A stretch of 64,000 nucleotides of DNA from Unio delphinus (GCA_029339505.1 JAQISU010000108.1:16828001-16892000); one strand, 5' to 3'; positions 1-14,273 are shown, counted from the stretch's first letter. Notes: generated from the letters alone by a model not told the origin. Numbers and translations are program-made.

Positions 1-336
1 CAATTAATATGACAGAGGTTGTCCAGAAAATGTTAATTATGACCCATGTAAAAAAATAGAGAGGTATCTAATCTTGTTTACCGAAGAATTATTAATGCTT
101 GCCTTATGAACTAGATCAGAATTAGTCTTATTATTGTGTGTAGTTTTTAGTTTGGGTTGATTTGTTTATTATAAATATTATTGACTGGAATTATAAAGTG
201 CTCAATAATTTTCTATGGCTACAAAAAAAAAAAAAAATGGAATTATGGACATGTTGGATTACATTATTGTGAACCTTAGCATACCATCACACTCTATACC
301 ATTGGCACATTGGGACTACGGAGATTACGCGCACAT

Positions 337-483
337 CAACACGTTCAATACTGACAGCTCCGTTGGCCTAGCAGTTAGAGCGTCAGCCTCGGATGAGGAA
401 GGTCGTGGGTTCGAACATGAGCAGAGTCATACCACAGACTTATTAAAAAAAGATAATAACAGCTGCCTCGCTATACCACGAGT
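337..483 (+). mobile_element. tRNA-derived SINE, 5' part only
   Basis: The segment looks like the head of a tRNA-derived SINE. It has an A-box-like stretch (TAGCAGTTAGAGCG) and, about 40 bases on, a good B box (GGGTTCGAACA), the two internal RNA polymerase III promoter elements. It is followed by CAGAGTCATACCACAGACTT, which matches the stretch after the B box in the copy near 636. The 3' half is missing. A true tRNA gene is unlikely because no acceptor stem closes around the boxes. Confidence 0.6.
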
Positions 484-629
484 TTAATTGGAGCTTCATA
501 CATTTTGACTTTTGTATAACTTTAGGACTATTTACTGTAAGTTCTGAAAATTACACTTTGTATTCAAGGGTAATTTAATAAATTATTTGCTGGAGCTTTC
601 CAGAACTTGTTGGATATCGCTCTTTTTTG

Positions 630-994
<365 letters not shown>

Positions 995-1462
995 TGTATG
1001 TGACTTAGAGCTTGGGCGTGAAATGCCGTGCCTCACTCTCGCACTGCCATCCGCTTAATCACTTGGTCACCATTTTTAAATATACGTCATGGAGGATTTC
1101 ATGGTAAATAATTTCCTAAAATCGAAAACTTCAATGAAAACGGCAAGTTTGAGAGTGCGCTCGGCGAGCAGTTTGAAAGAATATAGTTTAACCTTAAGGA
1201 ATGAATTACATCATATAGTAAAGGAACCTTAGATACACCAGCAGCAATAATGCCTTTGCATCAATTAAGCAGAAAATCAATTTATTTTTCTAATAGCTCT
1301 TTGTGTGCAGGAATATCGCCCACGGTGCGTTATTTAGAAATCACTGACCAGTTATGAATCTGTGATTATTTCAATAGTACAGTCTTTATCAAAAGGAAAC
1401 TTTTTTTTCACGAATAATCGGTAAGTTCATACCATCTAACAGCTCCAACCTTCGCCATATTG

Positions 1463-1476
1463 TGTATGTATGTATG

Positions 1477-1508
<32 letters not shown>

Positions 1509-1552
1509 TGTATGTATGTATGTATGTATGTATGTATGTATGTATGTATGTA

Positions 1553-1616
<64 letters not shown>

Positions 1617-1632
1617 TGCGTGTGTGTGTGTC
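1463..1632. repeat. compound microsatellite (TATG)n-(GT)n-(GCGT)n
   Basis: About 24 TATG units run into about 20 GT units, then five GCGT units and a short GT tail. Open frames on both strands here are entirely low complexity and are not genes. Confidence 0.97.
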
Positions 1633-1739
1633 AAAAGAATAATATTGTGATATATGCAAGATCGGGTCAAGATATTATTCGAAAAATTTCCCTAATAGAA
1701 AAGTTGCATTTAGATTACATGTAATCAGTTTAAACTAAC

Positions 1740-3340
1740 CTATTGATCATATATCGTTTGTTTTCTTCGTCGGGTTTCATCAGACATGAACGATGCAGCA
1801 TCTGCTCGATACAATCTCTAATTATGCGAAAAAGTGGAGATTGAAATATAACGCAGATAAAAGTTGCAGTATCCTCTTTGCAAACAAAAGAAGAACTGAT
1901 ATCCCTTCTTTTCTATTCGACAAGACGCCAATTCCAGTAGTCAAAAGTAAGAAATATGCCGGCATACCTCTAAAGTACAACATTAAACCTAACGACGCGA
2001 TAAAAGAAGCATGCGATAAAGGTAAACACTTATTAAACTCTTTTTATTTTATTGGTATCAGAGACGGGGGAATGAACCCTCTAACAAGTATGACAATCTG
2101 GAAAGGAATCATTCTACCCTCAGTCCTATATGGATGTGTATTATGGTCGAATATGACAAACACCAATATAGAAGAACTTAAGCTATGTCAGAGATATGCA
2201 GCGCGACGTATGCAAGCTTTCGATAAATATTCGCCCACAGAGGCAACGCGTAGTACCTTAGGACTCTGGTCAATGGAAGCATACATAGATAAGATGAAAT
2301 TGTGCTTTTTCAACCGGCTGTGTAGGGGCGATTGGACTCTTATCTGGAAAAAGATTTTCATTTTGCGCTTATGTCAGTACTTGACCAACCCACTAACACA
2401 GACGGGGTTTATAGCAGATATTGACAAAATATTCAAGAAATATGGTATGGGAAGTGTTCTCTTAGACTATGCAGTAAGAGTACAAACCGATGGTAAACAT
2501 GTTTGGAATCGGAATATTATTGATAATATTCAAAACATCTAAGAATCTACCTGGAATACAGATATTGAACTAAGGAGCGATTTAATTCACTTCAGAAACA
2601 TTCATTTGGACTTAAAACCAAGCAGTATTTGGTTTCTTGGGCGTAAATTTCCATCTATGTTATGGCCTCTCTCTGAACTAGTGAAACTATATATCATGCC
2701 TGTTGGAAAAGTTATGATATGCAAACTCTGTGGAAAAGAGACTGACGACAGAGCGAAACATCTTAGCTTAGGCTGTGAAATGCTACTTGAAGAACGAAAC
2801 GTCTTCTTTGAGAGGGTGATTGACACTTTAGAGGTGAGAGACGGGGTTAATTTATTCAATCAAGAAGACGATATACTATTGGAGACACTTCTTGGAAGCA
2901 GAGTAGATTGCTTGTCGTCTATCGACGATGATGTATAGGATAAACTCATGTTGGTATTGGCATAAAGCATAACCTCATTTTACAATAAAATGCATGCCCT
3001 ACTCTCAAACAACATGTCATAACATAACAGCAATAATAAGTAGTTAAGCTAAATAAATAAATTAATTAACTTAAAAGAGCAAGCAAAAACAAAAGGCCAT
3101 CCTGTTGTTGTCAAATTCCGCAATTTTGTTGTAAGACAGATCACGGAAATATAATGCTCTCTGGCTCATATAATATAAGAGTGTCACACTGGCATACGTT
3201 TCACCTTTTTTAAATACTCTTTTCTGTTGTATTTCATGATTTTGTATTATCCTGAATTTAATTAATCTGAATTAATCTCTATTGAAGAGGAAATAAAGTC
3301 AGTCAGTCAGTCAGTCAGTCAGTCATACATACATACATAC
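1740..3340 (+). mobile_element. 5'-truncated LINE (non-LTR retrotransposon)
   Basis: This is the 3' part of a non-LTR retrotransposon: the end of the reverse transcriptase, a C-terminal zinc finger, a 3' UTR and a tail. The 3' UTR runs from 2939 to about 3297 and ends AGGAAATAAAGTCAG, followed by a simple repeat of about six CAGT units and then four CATA units (3298-3340). Such tails are typical of target-primed reverse transcription. The 5' end is lost just around the catalytic YxDD box of the reverse transcriptase; a short SDM stretch near 1782 in another frame may be its remains. The clade was not assigned. Confidence 0.8.
1793..2938 (+). pseudogene. LINE ORF2 C-terminal half, one internal stop
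   Basis: One reading frame runs through 1793-2938 and is broken only by a TAA at 2540-2542. The first 249 codons carry the part of a LINE reverse transcriptase just after the catalytic aspartates (NYAKKWRLKYNADKS, then YAGIPLKYN), followed by the thumb and connecting region (ILPSVLYGCVLWS, LKLCQRYAARRM). After the stop the same frame continues into CKLCGKETDDRAKH and later LGC, the CxxC-H-C zinc finger found at the C terminus of many LINE proteins. No endonuclease or complete catalytic palm remains, so the copy is not functional. Upstream of 1793 the frame is closed by a TGA at 1787-1789. Confidence 0.8.
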
Positions 3341-3864
3341 TTTCAGTATGTAAAGAACTATTCTCAACTGTTAAAATGATCAAAAGATCGATATGAATTT
3401 CTTAACATTGGCAAATTTTAAATCAAGGAAATAAGTCAACCTTGTTCAAACACGCGTGATCTTAAATGATTTGTGATTTGACAAATGATTAAGTAACTTC
3501 CATTGTTCATCATGCATTGACAACCGAGGGGTATAAGGCAATTCTTTGAGAGTTACGTCCCTTGAGAAATATAGTAGAGGGCAGTGGATAGGTTGTTGCA
3601 GACGCACATTCAGGACGATGAACATCCTTAAGTTAGTTACTTTTGCCGAAGGATTCTATTCATCCTAGTATATAAAATGAACTATGGTTATACTTACATG
3701 CCAGTTGATAGGCAATGCAGTGTTAGCAATGATAGATCCAGATAGATTTCGAAGGGGTAAAAGCGATTTTAAGTCCCCATCGAACTTAGACAAATGTCAA
3801 CAGTGTGGGGCATCGGTCAGCCAAAACACAAACCGCCTGGTGGATGCTGTATCGGAAGAGAAGG

Positions 3865-3868
<4 letters not shown>

Positions 3869-3932
<64 letters not shown>
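3869..3932. repeat. (TC)n microsatellite
   Basis: This is a perfect TC tract of 32 units. The two open frames that span it gain their length only from the tract. Confidence 0.97.
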
Positions 3933-3935
<3 letters not shown>

Positions 3936-4187
3936 TCGGTGTTTTTCGAGAGACCTATTTATGTAGGCCTACGGGACATGAGAGAGATATACGTCTGCAT
4001 TAAACGGTGGATAGTAAATGACACTCTTTGGAATGATTTTTAAGATTCTTATGACTGCCTGTTTGACATATTGTTTGAATCTCCGTGTTTTAGAATACTT
4101 CAATGAACAGATTTAATGTATTTTATTAAACAAAATCCTATTGAGCTTGTACGCTAAAAAGAAGTTTAAAGTAAATTTAATGTACCA

Positions 4188-4190
<3 letters not shown>

Positions 4191-4259
<69 letters not shown>
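4191..4259. repeat. (AT)n microsatellite
   Basis: This is a perfect AT tract of about 34 units in otherwise AT-rich DNA. Confidence 0.97.
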
Positions 4260-4261
<2 letters not shown>

Positions 4262-7200
4262 GAATTTATTATGCTTTGGCAAGTATGTAACCCAATCATC
4301 ATTTTTTTTATTTATATAATTTATAATTACATTTTTAGTTACTAAGTTCGGTAAAAGTGCATAACCATAGAGCAAGTATTTCTCCATAAAGATGGTATAT
4401 AATTTCCCTTTTCTCTTTGTTGAAAAGTCTGAATGACATGAAAACCAAATCTCCTCAGAAGCTGCTGTGGTTTTTTCATTTCAAAGATATATCAATCTCA
4501 TAAAACAAGCAAATTTATATCCCAGTAAAAGTTGCATCAAGGTCCTATTATTAATGCAACTTGCTCTTAATACGTTTCAGTTTTAACAAAGGATCCTTAA
4601 GGTACAAAGTAGAAAAGTCACTGTGAAATGGTTTGTGGATAGTAGCATGTCTGGCATACTTTAATTTGAACAGGGCTTTCTGAAGATTTTTGTGCTGGTT
4701 TTACTTAATAAGTGAGTTACACTTTCATCAAGATTTAATTTTTTTAGTGTAGGGATTTTGGATTAAATCCATTTCCAGTTTACAATGCCCAGGGATGAAG
4801 ATGTGAACTTTGCAGATGGAGTTTAATAGATTCCTATCTGCCTATTATTTTTGTTCAGTTGAAATTACATTTAAAATAAAACTGAAAACCCGTAACTTAT
4901 TAAATGAAATTTAAATTTATATGTAGAATCACACCAAAATATCCATTCAGCATTTGGCATCATTATCAGTAATAATTTTTAACTTGTCATTGTGAGCTTC
5001 ATGCAGAATTTCCAAAAATTAGGGTATATAAAATCAACAGAAATGTTTTATTGGTTATATTTTCAGGCCTTTCTACTAAATCCATTCTGTGTCAAGAAGA
5101 TTCTGTTTTTTTTTTAAATGAAGGAGAGATTCCCCTCTCCACTCAATAATCTTATGACTTAGAATAAACCTTGCATTATTTTCAAAACAGCTACCAGCTA
5201 CAATTGTTTCTAAATATAAAATGATAAGTTATAGGAAGATCATAATTTAGAAATCAGAATCTTGTTTTTATTAATTTGTTGTAAAATTTAATTCTGCAGA
5301 ATAGTTGTAGTACATTTTAAAAAGTTACGAAAATGGAGAATTTGCAATTCAAGACTTCAAACTATCGTTTATTATTATTTTGCTTGTGCTGTATTATTTG
5401 ATGTCATACTGTACCATTGTCTTCAATTTTTGTCAACCTGTTACAAATTGCATTTCCCATGTTTGATTTCCCTTGCAGTCCTTTTTTTTCTTCAGAAAAC
5501 TAGGGTATAAACAGACCAGTTAATACACTTCATTTTGCCTCAATAGATTTTAAAAGAGAGAAAATGTATTACAGTTATTCCCAAAGGCAACATTGTTTTT
5601 CCGTAATGAGGCAATATGGACAGCTCTGTGCAGCAATATGATTTCATATTTTGACATTATTATATATGGTTATATATGGAGAAATAATGTCCTATTGGAT
5701 TTCTCTCTTCCCTCCTACCCCTCTGATCTACACACATTGGTAAAGACAGTTAAAAATAAGTTTTGCTTTGATTTGAAGGTGTTGATCAAGAAACCACTTA
5801 CACAAAGAAAACAAACATCTAGTGCAAGTTCTTCAACTATTTTTATGCTTGAACAATGGGAAATCCTTTTGAAGTATTAAATTTGTGCAAGATGATAATA
5901 TGAAAACCCCCAGAATGTGTAAACAGCAAGTATGTTTTGTGTGTGGTCAGAATAGCAAAAGTTTAAAATAAACAACAAAAGAAATCAAAGGGAGTGATTT
6001 ACAAATTGTATATAACTTTGCACATGGCAAGCAGACTGGAAAATTGAACGTGCCTTTGAAAAAATTTGAGGTTTTCACAAACAAAATTTCCCAAAACTAG
6101 TAAAGCAATGAGATAAATACGTTGCGCACCTTAAAAACATAACCCGATAAGTATAGCTATAAAAAAAATGTAATAATACATGTAGATATGTAGACTATAA
6201 AGAGTTGGAATGCAGATCAAGTTAGAATAGCAAAAACAAAGACTTATTGCATACAGAGAAAAAAAAATGGATTGGTAGACAAGGGAAATAAAGGATATTT
6301 GAGGGGGAGAGATCGAGATCTAGACTTTGGCAATGATTTATTTATGCTCAAATGATTTGTGTATTTGATCTATTTATTGAATAATTCTCAATTTGAAAAT
6401 TGTGACGTGCATGAAACTATTTAAAAACTGACTTTTGAGAATAAATTGAGAAAACTTGTTTTGTCCATTTAATTTTTTGCCAAGCAGAAAATATGTGTTA
6501 GTCTCCTGCATTTATTACATAAACAACAAATCATAACAAGTACTACTGATTCATTTTGTGCAGCTTCAGTCACACTTTGAACTAAATTCTCGTGGTAATT
6601 GTTAGAGTCCTTTTTTTTTGAATACACATGTCAGTAAAATTTTATGTAGCTTTTAAAGCAATCAACATATACTTGCCATAACATCAATGATATGCATCAA
6701 AACAATCTTTGAAAAGCAGATTGCTTAAAGTTGTCAGTCTGGCAAACTGCCTGTGGCTAATTTAGATTCTGAAAGTCTAAAAATCCAGGATATATAAACA
6801 TATTGTGATTAAAATATAACTGATAAATTAAAATATCAATATTTATTCCTTATTTATCTAAACATGGATCCAAGTACATGTAGTAAATATTCTCATTGTC
6901 ATGTTTTGTTAGAAAATGCCTGACTTTGACTACAAGATGGAACTGTCACATACTGCCACTGAAAGAAACATCATCATTTATGTAGAATAGGAATGCATTA
7001 CATATAAATGGTTAATAAGAGTGATGGGAATCGGTCAGAAATTCATAATCAATAATCGGTTCCTCTTAACCAACTGATCATCGATTATAATTGGTTACTA
7101 AGAGCAAATTTTAATTTTTGCTAAACAGTTATATATTTGATCAAGACTTCAATATGTTTATGAATGTACAGGAGTAATCTCTTTTAATGACATGTATACT

Positions 7201-7858
7201 TTAACTGGACAATAATATTACTTTGTATGTTACTTTTGTTCTACAACTTTGTTAAATGAATGCAACTTTTTATGGCTGATCAGTTATATGTAACTGAAAT
7301 ACTTTTACAATCTCCCAAAATTCTTTCAGTCATATATGATGTCTATATTTTAAAGTATAGAAGGACTGGATTTTCTTGTTTGTCATTGTTTATAAATACT
7401 ACAAATAATGTTGCAATTTAACTGAAACAAATCAACAAAATGTGTTAACTCAACAATTTAACAACTTGACCATGTAATAATGACTATATTTTCCTAGTTA
7501 TGAATAGTTCACACAGAACTAGTGTTCTTTATTATACCGAGACTACTGATGTTACAAAATTTATTGTATCCCTTTTGTTTTATGAGTGGGCCTCAGCATG
7601 GAAAAGTGTGTTGTAAACCTGAGCTTGCCCCAGGTGTCTGGCAAATAGATTTTTAAATCCTTGAATCAAAGGTGTGATGATAAGTATACTTTTTGTGATA
7701 TCTGTATTGAGAAACAAATTGTATATGTTTATATATACTGAACACCATATATTTTGGATAAGAGTTAGTTTATGCATCATTATTAAATACTTGGTACAGT
7801 GCCTGTTAAACATATCTCATCTTGAAAATCATATTATCATTATTGCCTTTATGGATGG
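4260..7858. other. AT-rich DNA without recognisable feature
   Basis: I see no exon with paired splice sites, no RNA gene and no recognisable transposon in this stretch. A frame of about 70 codons at 5899-6105 with one stop was considered and set aside. Confidence 0.5.
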
Positions 7859-8032
7859 TCTTATCAACATGGCATTTTCACTTGTAATTTATATGTCTTA
7901 TCAACATGGCATTTTCACTTCTAATTAGATGTCTTAGCAACATGGCATTTTCACTTCTAATTACATGTTTTATCAACATGGCATTCTCACTTCTAGTTAC
8001 ATGTCTAATCAACATGGCATTTTCAATTCTAA
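7859..8032. repeat. 36-bp minisatellite, about 5 units
   Basis: Five imperfect copies share the core TCAACATGGCATTTTCACTT followed by CTAATTACATGTC. The spacing is 36 bases. Confidence 0.9.
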
Positions 8033-9070
8033 TGATTCTTGATCAGTTCTCTCCTTTATTGTAAATACACAATCTATTATGTATGTATATTACAACATAG
8101 TCATCACATGGCTGTCCTTACTAAGTTTATTTTGAAATTGCCTATTCATGTGACCCAGTCAAAGTAATGGGAAATTACTTTATTCTTCTAGAACTGTCCA
8201 AACACCACATGTCAGTGAGAATTAACTTGAGTCATCACGTCTTATTATTAAAATTATACATGTAATTAATAATAGTCAAACACATACATAAGCATTTGTT
8301 TATAGATCCTATGTAATTTTATGCTCTTAATATTTCTAAAACAGATCCTAGTTACATGGGCTAAATCTAACTAAAGATATTATGTACAATTTACTGCATT
8401 AAATAAAAATGTAATAAATACATAACAATTATCAACATAGGTTAGATGAAAAGTGCAGAATTGGAGATAAGCTTCACTATAAAATTTTGTTCTTCACTCT
8501 GTTTGATTGCATTTCTTCTCAGCCAGCAACAGTCATAGCAGTAATTTTACATATACTTAAAGGTATATTTTATGGCACACTATTGTAGTAGTCATCCTAA
8601 CTTCTCCAAACTTACACCAAAACATCCCCAACCATTCTCAAACTCTAGTTTTATTTTATAAATCCCTCCTCTGTTCCGATGATTCTGCTCATTTTTTTAA
8701 AAATAGATAAATTGAGAAGGTCCTATATTTGCATTCCCAGAATATTCCATAGTACTTGTTGCAAAGTGATGTGTGACTAGTTCCCCTATCCACCTGCGTG
8801 TCAACACAAAAAATATTTGGCTTTATTTGCAGAGGTAATTGCTTTCCAGGAGGACTAGTTTAACTGTCAGAGGGAGTTATAAAGGTGTTGATAATTAAAT
8901 AGATAACTTGTGCAATGTGGACAATTTAATCAGAATGCTGGCGTTTTAAAAATTTGTCATGCATCATGGAAACATACTCTGATGGTATCATCTGATTGGA
9001 TATTGGTCTTTATAAATTAACCTCTTGAATTATTAATTATATTAGGTATTTAGGAAATTGTTCATGAATA

Positions 9071-9240
9071 AATATAAAGACTTGTAACTTTACTCTATCA
9101 GGATGTTTCTGACAAGTTGATTAGGTATTAGACTAGTGCTCCTTGAATTGAAAGGAAAAATATAAAGACTTGTAACTACTCTATCAGGATGTTTCTGACA
9201 AGTTGATTAGGTATTAGACTGGTGCTCCTTGAATTGAAAG
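9071..9240. repeat. tandem duplication, about 85 bp twice
   Basis: Two nearly identical copies contain TATCAGGATGTTTCTGACAA and GGTATTAGACTAGTGCTCC. The few differences include a short deletion in the second copy, so this is a recent local duplication. Confidence 0.92.
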
Positions 9241-10944
9241 GATATGCATTTTGTATGCATTTCAGTTATGTTTTCAGATTGCATGGTTGAAAATGTATGA
9301 CAGAGTTTGCATAAATGTTTAAATTGTTATTACATACTATGTCCATTATTAGCATAATATTTAGTTTGAGTCATGGATCCATTGTGATGACTCGGGATAA
9401 AAAAATGTGTAGGCAACATACATACATTGCATGTCCATGTTTACATGTATGTGCTTTTGTGGCAAACTTAGAATGAATTAATTTAAATATTTACTATGTG
9501 CCAAATTTGAAGAGATATATCTAAAATAAAAAGATATTTTCTTGATAAAATATTGTTGTATTGAGTTAACTGGATATATCAAATGTTTGAATAATTCTAC
9601 TTTTCTTATCATATTTCATTTATAACCATAATATTGAAGTGTATTCAGTGACACAGAAAACATCACCTTGATAAAATAAATAGTTAAATATAAATAAAAG
9701 ATGACACATTGAATGTATTCTTTTTTTATTTGATTACAGAGGCTCTTGTAGTTTTTTAAAAAAATATTCCATGAAATCCAGGACTTCCCATACCTAAATT
9801 TTGGAAGTCCTAATATTATGTTTTGATGGTCAAAGTTTGCTATGTTTTAGAACACTCTCTTAAGTTGTTTCTGTCTGCCTGTAATGATTGTTTTGTGTGT
9901 GATTGTTCTTCAGCACATGGCTACCAATATATATGGTCGAAGAACAACCTGGGAAAACTGAGGAAAAAAACCACTGACCCATGGGAAGCTTTTGGAATGC
10001 TTTCTTACATACATTGTCTGACTTGAACCTATATGGACATATGTGAGATTTCAGTGATCTGTAAATGCAAGTGCCTTTGACCATTCATCAATCCACTGCC
10101 TTAGTAAATAATGAAGCGGGGAAAAAAGTGTTAATTCATAAATATTTGAAAGTCAGTTTCATTTGTGAGAGAGAGAGACAGAAATATAATTGGAAAACAA
10201 AATAAAGTGATTTTGAACTTGTACTATCAAGTCTAAACATGTATTTTAAAGAGTCATTTTGAAATGCAAAGAATCTAATGTCAGTTATTCATAATTGTGA
10301 TATACACTCTTTGTTAATGGTTCATTTTTTTCTTCAGTTGGCTAGCTTAACTTAGCATGAAATGCATCTTGATTTCTTTGTGGACTTGTAGTGCTAGCAC
10401 AGGAGAGTGAAATGATTTCTGAGTCTATTGCCAGTTTCCTGGGCATCTGATATATCTTCAGGATTTTTTGTTGGTCATTGACTTAGTCTTAACTCTGTTG
10501 ATTGAAACCTCATGTTCAACAGATGTTGTTGCATATACATTCCATTCTTTGAAAACCTGGCCATTTCTAGATACTCAAATGAGTGTCTGAGAATCAGTAT
10601 GTCACTGCCAGCTTGTAAGGTGCTAGGTCCTGTAAAATATGAACATGACTGATCTGTCTGTTTCATCTTTTGACAGGGTTCATCTATGCAAGGGGAGAAA
10701 ACTGCTCATGTAAATCAATACAGAGCATCACATAATATTCACTAACATTAATTATAGAAAATTCAAAAGATGGATTGGTTGAAACTTTGGCATCTGCATA
10801 ATTAAAAAGCATTTTTTTATCAATGGCCTCTGTGTTCTCTGTGACATAATTATTTGTTACATTTGTAAAGTAGTGGTTGAAAATGTCAGCTGGTTTTCAT
10901 GCACACATATGTAGTTGGGTCTCCATTGTGGTCCAATAGAGTTG
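9241..10944. other. AT-rich DNA without recognisable feature
   Basis: There are some acceptor-like ttttcag strings (for example near 9280, 9740 and 10335), but none is followed by an open exon with a donor. Nothing else is recognisable. Confidence 0.45.
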
Positions 10945-12679
10945 TGTGGCAGGGGTGTCGGGTCGTGAGCGTTATTCATATAATATTATACATGCCCACT
11001 TGTCAAAGGTATTGCACAACTTATAAAAACAACACTCTAACCCACTTCCTGCTAATACTCACTATCTAGGAGATGACCGCCCATGGTGTAATCGCCCGGT
11101 TCGAGTATAGAATGTATATGGTAATCTGAGATAATATATTGAACAAAGAAACTATGAGCCCCCATAAAGATAAATAAACAATTTAATCAAAGACATACAC
11201 AGTGAAATTTCCTTTCCTTCGGAATACACGTGGTTTTAGAATTAACTTTAACCGAATTACAAATAAATGGCATATAAAATTAAACAAATTTAGCCGTTCT
11301 ATTGCTGATAGCTAATTTCATCATAAGAATTGGTGTTCAATAAAATTTGTCCACGTTTGGTTTTTTCATGACCTGTTTCGTCGAACTGTATTCTCTGCTC
11401 ACTCAAATGTTGATCCAGAGGTTCCTGTCTCTCAAGATACTTTCTGTCTTGGATGTTTGCTCGAACTCAGACTTGTCCTCTGTGTTGATGTATGCCCCTT
11501 GCAACTCCTACTTCACAATTCCTTTTCTCCCGTCTTGTACGTCCTCTATTTCCATACTGCTCGTCTCCAAATAAAAACTATTTTCCTTTCAAAAGAAATG
11601 TAAAACATCCTAAGTCTCTTGTTACACGGTAATAGCTGAGACTGTCCATTTTGCTGGTTCGAACAATCAGATATTACTATCAGTTATAACAATTTTACGG
11701 CTAGTAATCAACGACACATGTCTTCAGATCAATATAGCTAAACCACTTGTTAATTCGGTTCGCTTTGACCTAATACATTATACACTGTTGCTAAATTATC
11801 CATGACATCAAAATTTGGTGAATTCACATGTATTCCCATAATTCATTACTTAAAGTAAGACATTAAATCTTGGAACACAATCAATATTCAAACAATATGA
11901 TAAATTCAAGAAGTAACACTTTCCAATCATAACTCCATGTAGTGTTTTTACGACATCAATTAACACTACATCATTCTTACTATGAATTAAGGTAAGAATT
12001 CTAATTCATAATTCAAAATCACATTACTAAATTAATGTAACAAATGAAACTATTCATACAAATGTATCAACAAATCATGCAGATCTGTAACAAAGAAACA
12101 TTATATCAATTACATCATAATAAGCGTGGATTTGAAACAAATACCTCGTGTTTTTGGTGCGCTTCTCAACCGTTGGATTTCAGAGGTCTTTTCTGAGCTA
12201 TTGTTTTTGAAGGTACTTCTTTAAAATACTCTCCAGAGTCTCTATTTTCAAAATAATTCCCTCCTTGGCTTCCTTGCAAAGCCCCTTAAAAGACTGAAGT
12301 ACATTTTTAACTAGTGGATATATATATTCCAAAGATTTCTCGTGTAAAACACACCCCTGATTCAACAGTGACCAATCATAACCAATATAATTTCTCGCGC
12401 TTTCCCTTGAAAGTCACTTCGTCAGCGTGTCAAGATGCCATGCTTTGGTTTTAAATAACAACCCTGTCTGTTTCAAATCAACTCTGACATGTTTCGTGAG
12501 AGAATGACCCTTCCAGGAGGTCACTTTCGGTCAGTACTGCTTTAAACAAACACAGTTAATTGGGTGAACCGATTAGAAAAATAGCTCTCTGTGCAGAATG
12601 TCCCATAAATCTAACAAATGGCTGCTGGCTAGAACTAAGAGTTATTTAATAGATTCGACCGAAAATTTGGCACTTCACA
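10945..12679 (+). mobile_element. solo LTR, 1.7 kb, TSD AGTTG
   Basis: The segment begins TGTGGCAGGGG and ends GGCACTTCACA, and is flanked on both sides by AGTTG (10940-10944 and 12680-12684). The TG...CA ends with a short inverted terminal repeat and a 5-bp target duplication are what an LTR retrotransposon leaves after recombination between its two LTRs. A motif TGAGCCCCCA near 11158, followed by AAATAAACAATTTAAT, is shared with the LTRs at 37023 and 48007, so all belong to one family. Orientation is given as plus because AATAAA signals follow the GAGCCCC motif on this strand, which is weak evidence. No internal coding region is present. Confidence 0.82.
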
Positions 12680-13287
12680 AGTTGACATAAGATTTTATTG
12701 AGGAGGGGCTAAAATCTTTTAGATAATGTTAATATTTTATTGTTAGCACTGCCAATAGTTTGAATGTGTTAAGTTTTCTTAGCTTTAGGCTGCATGCAAT
12801 GATTTGCAGTTTGTTTTTATAGCTTCTCAAACCTTGATTCCATGAAACTTGTCTCTTTTTGTGTCATGCTTCTTTCATCTCTTTGGTCATCCATTTAGGT
12901 TACAGCTTAATTTCAACCTGTTTGATTTTACAAAGAGAATGGTTGTCTAATACATGTATTAAAGGTTTGTACCATGCACACAAAGCTTTATTGACATTTA
13001 CAATATTTGCAGTGTCGTTAAAATGCATCAAATACAGGTCAACACAAAAGTTGTCTTCATGAAAATTGTATTTTATTTCACGATATTGGTTAATAGTAAG
13101 TTTACTCACAAATCTAGTCATACATACAGGATAGTGGTCACTTACTGCAAATGCTGGTACACAAATTTGACTTACTTTTTCTACTTTATTTGTGTATATA
13201 TGGTCAATAACTGTTGAACTGTCTTTTCATGATTCTAGTTGTGTTGCCTATGACCTGAGTGAAATTACCAGTTTGGAAACAGTCCAG

Positions 13288-13289
<2 letters not shown>
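12680..13289. other. unannotated spacer
   Basis: This is AT-rich sequence between the solo LTR and the LINE. I see no gene or repeat that I can support. Confidence 0.4.
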
Positions 13290-13356
<67 letters not shown>

Positions 13357-13997
13357 ATGACTTTATTTAAAGAGGGTAACACAATTAGTTTAGAACTAAT
13401 CTACCTTGAGGCCCTCATACAAAGGAATTTATTTATTTTAGCAACATCTCAGAAGCCACTGGATATATTGGGTTTGGAAGATGGAAATAGAGTGGGCATT
13501 GGAATACTATTCCAGAGCAATAATCCAAAGTATTGGAAACTTTTTAAAAATAATTCCTTATTTGGTTTGGGAATTTTATGCTGTTTGGTAGACATGGATC
13601 GTAGATGGGGTGTATTACCAGGTAGCCTATACTGGAATACTGGAACAGTGATTGTAAATATTCAGGAGCACTCTTATTGGATATTCTGTACATTAATTTC
13701 GCTTTTCTTACTTAGAAGGGCTTTTAAAAGAAAGAATAGGGTTTGTCTATGTCAAGTTTGGAATTTTGTTGTCTATAAGAAGATCATATGAGAATAGGCT
13801 TAGTCTGTCCAATTCACTTCTATTCATATACTTTAAGTAGTGTTGGGTTTCAAGATCATTTCTCCTTTTATATTTTATGGAGTCTGCAATGTATATAGGA
13901 ACACACCTAACCCCCTTAGCATCCCTATCCTTTCTTTCGAACTGATACCCTTTAATATCAAGTAGGGTATTAATAATGTTACTGTTTTAAAAAAACA

Positions 13998-14273
13998 TCA
14001 CACAGACCAATAATATGTAGAGACCTTATCTGATTTTAAAAGTGGCCTAATCTCTTCATGTTTAGGTAAGATATACCTTACATTAAGGTAGGCAATTCTT
14101 AAACCTTTCTTTGAAATTCCAAATGTTGTACAAGTTTGCTCACTATCATCATTACCAAATATTGTACAAGTTTGCTCACTATCATTACTACCAAATGTTG
14201 TACAAGTTTGTTCATGTACAAGTTTGCTCACTATCATTATTACCAAATGTTGTACAAGTTTGCTCACTATCAT
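13998..14273 (-). pseudogene. LINE endonuclease N-terminus fused to 12-residue repeats
   Basis: Repeats of the type NNDSEQTCTTFG lead without a stop into ISKKGLRIAYLNVRYILPK, the start of a LINE endonuclease. In that family the AxLNVRSL-like strand holds the first catalytic asparagine. The related copy at 47818-50290 has a matching order: an NDDHCEQGFNTFN stretch ahead of SSKGLHIGHLNIQG. The coding part stops at about 14000, well before the other catalytic residues, so the fragment is non-functional. Confidence 0.65.

Noticed and set aside
338..410. tRNA gene
   Set aside because: Good A and B boxes but no acceptor stem; the sequence continues into a SINE body. The same holds for the heads at 19391 and 26122.
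5899..6105. 70-codon frame with one stop and a CFVCGQ motif
   Set aside because: No splice sites, no recognisable family and only a weak excess over chance in AT-rich DNA.
9823..10084. Overlapping open frames on both strands
   Set aside because: No motif, no splice context and no similarity to the elements recognised elsewhere in the window.
13192..13791. 199-codon plus-strand open frame with a leucine run
   Set aside because: The leucine run is a (CTA)n microsatellite and the rest is the antisense of a LINE 3' region.
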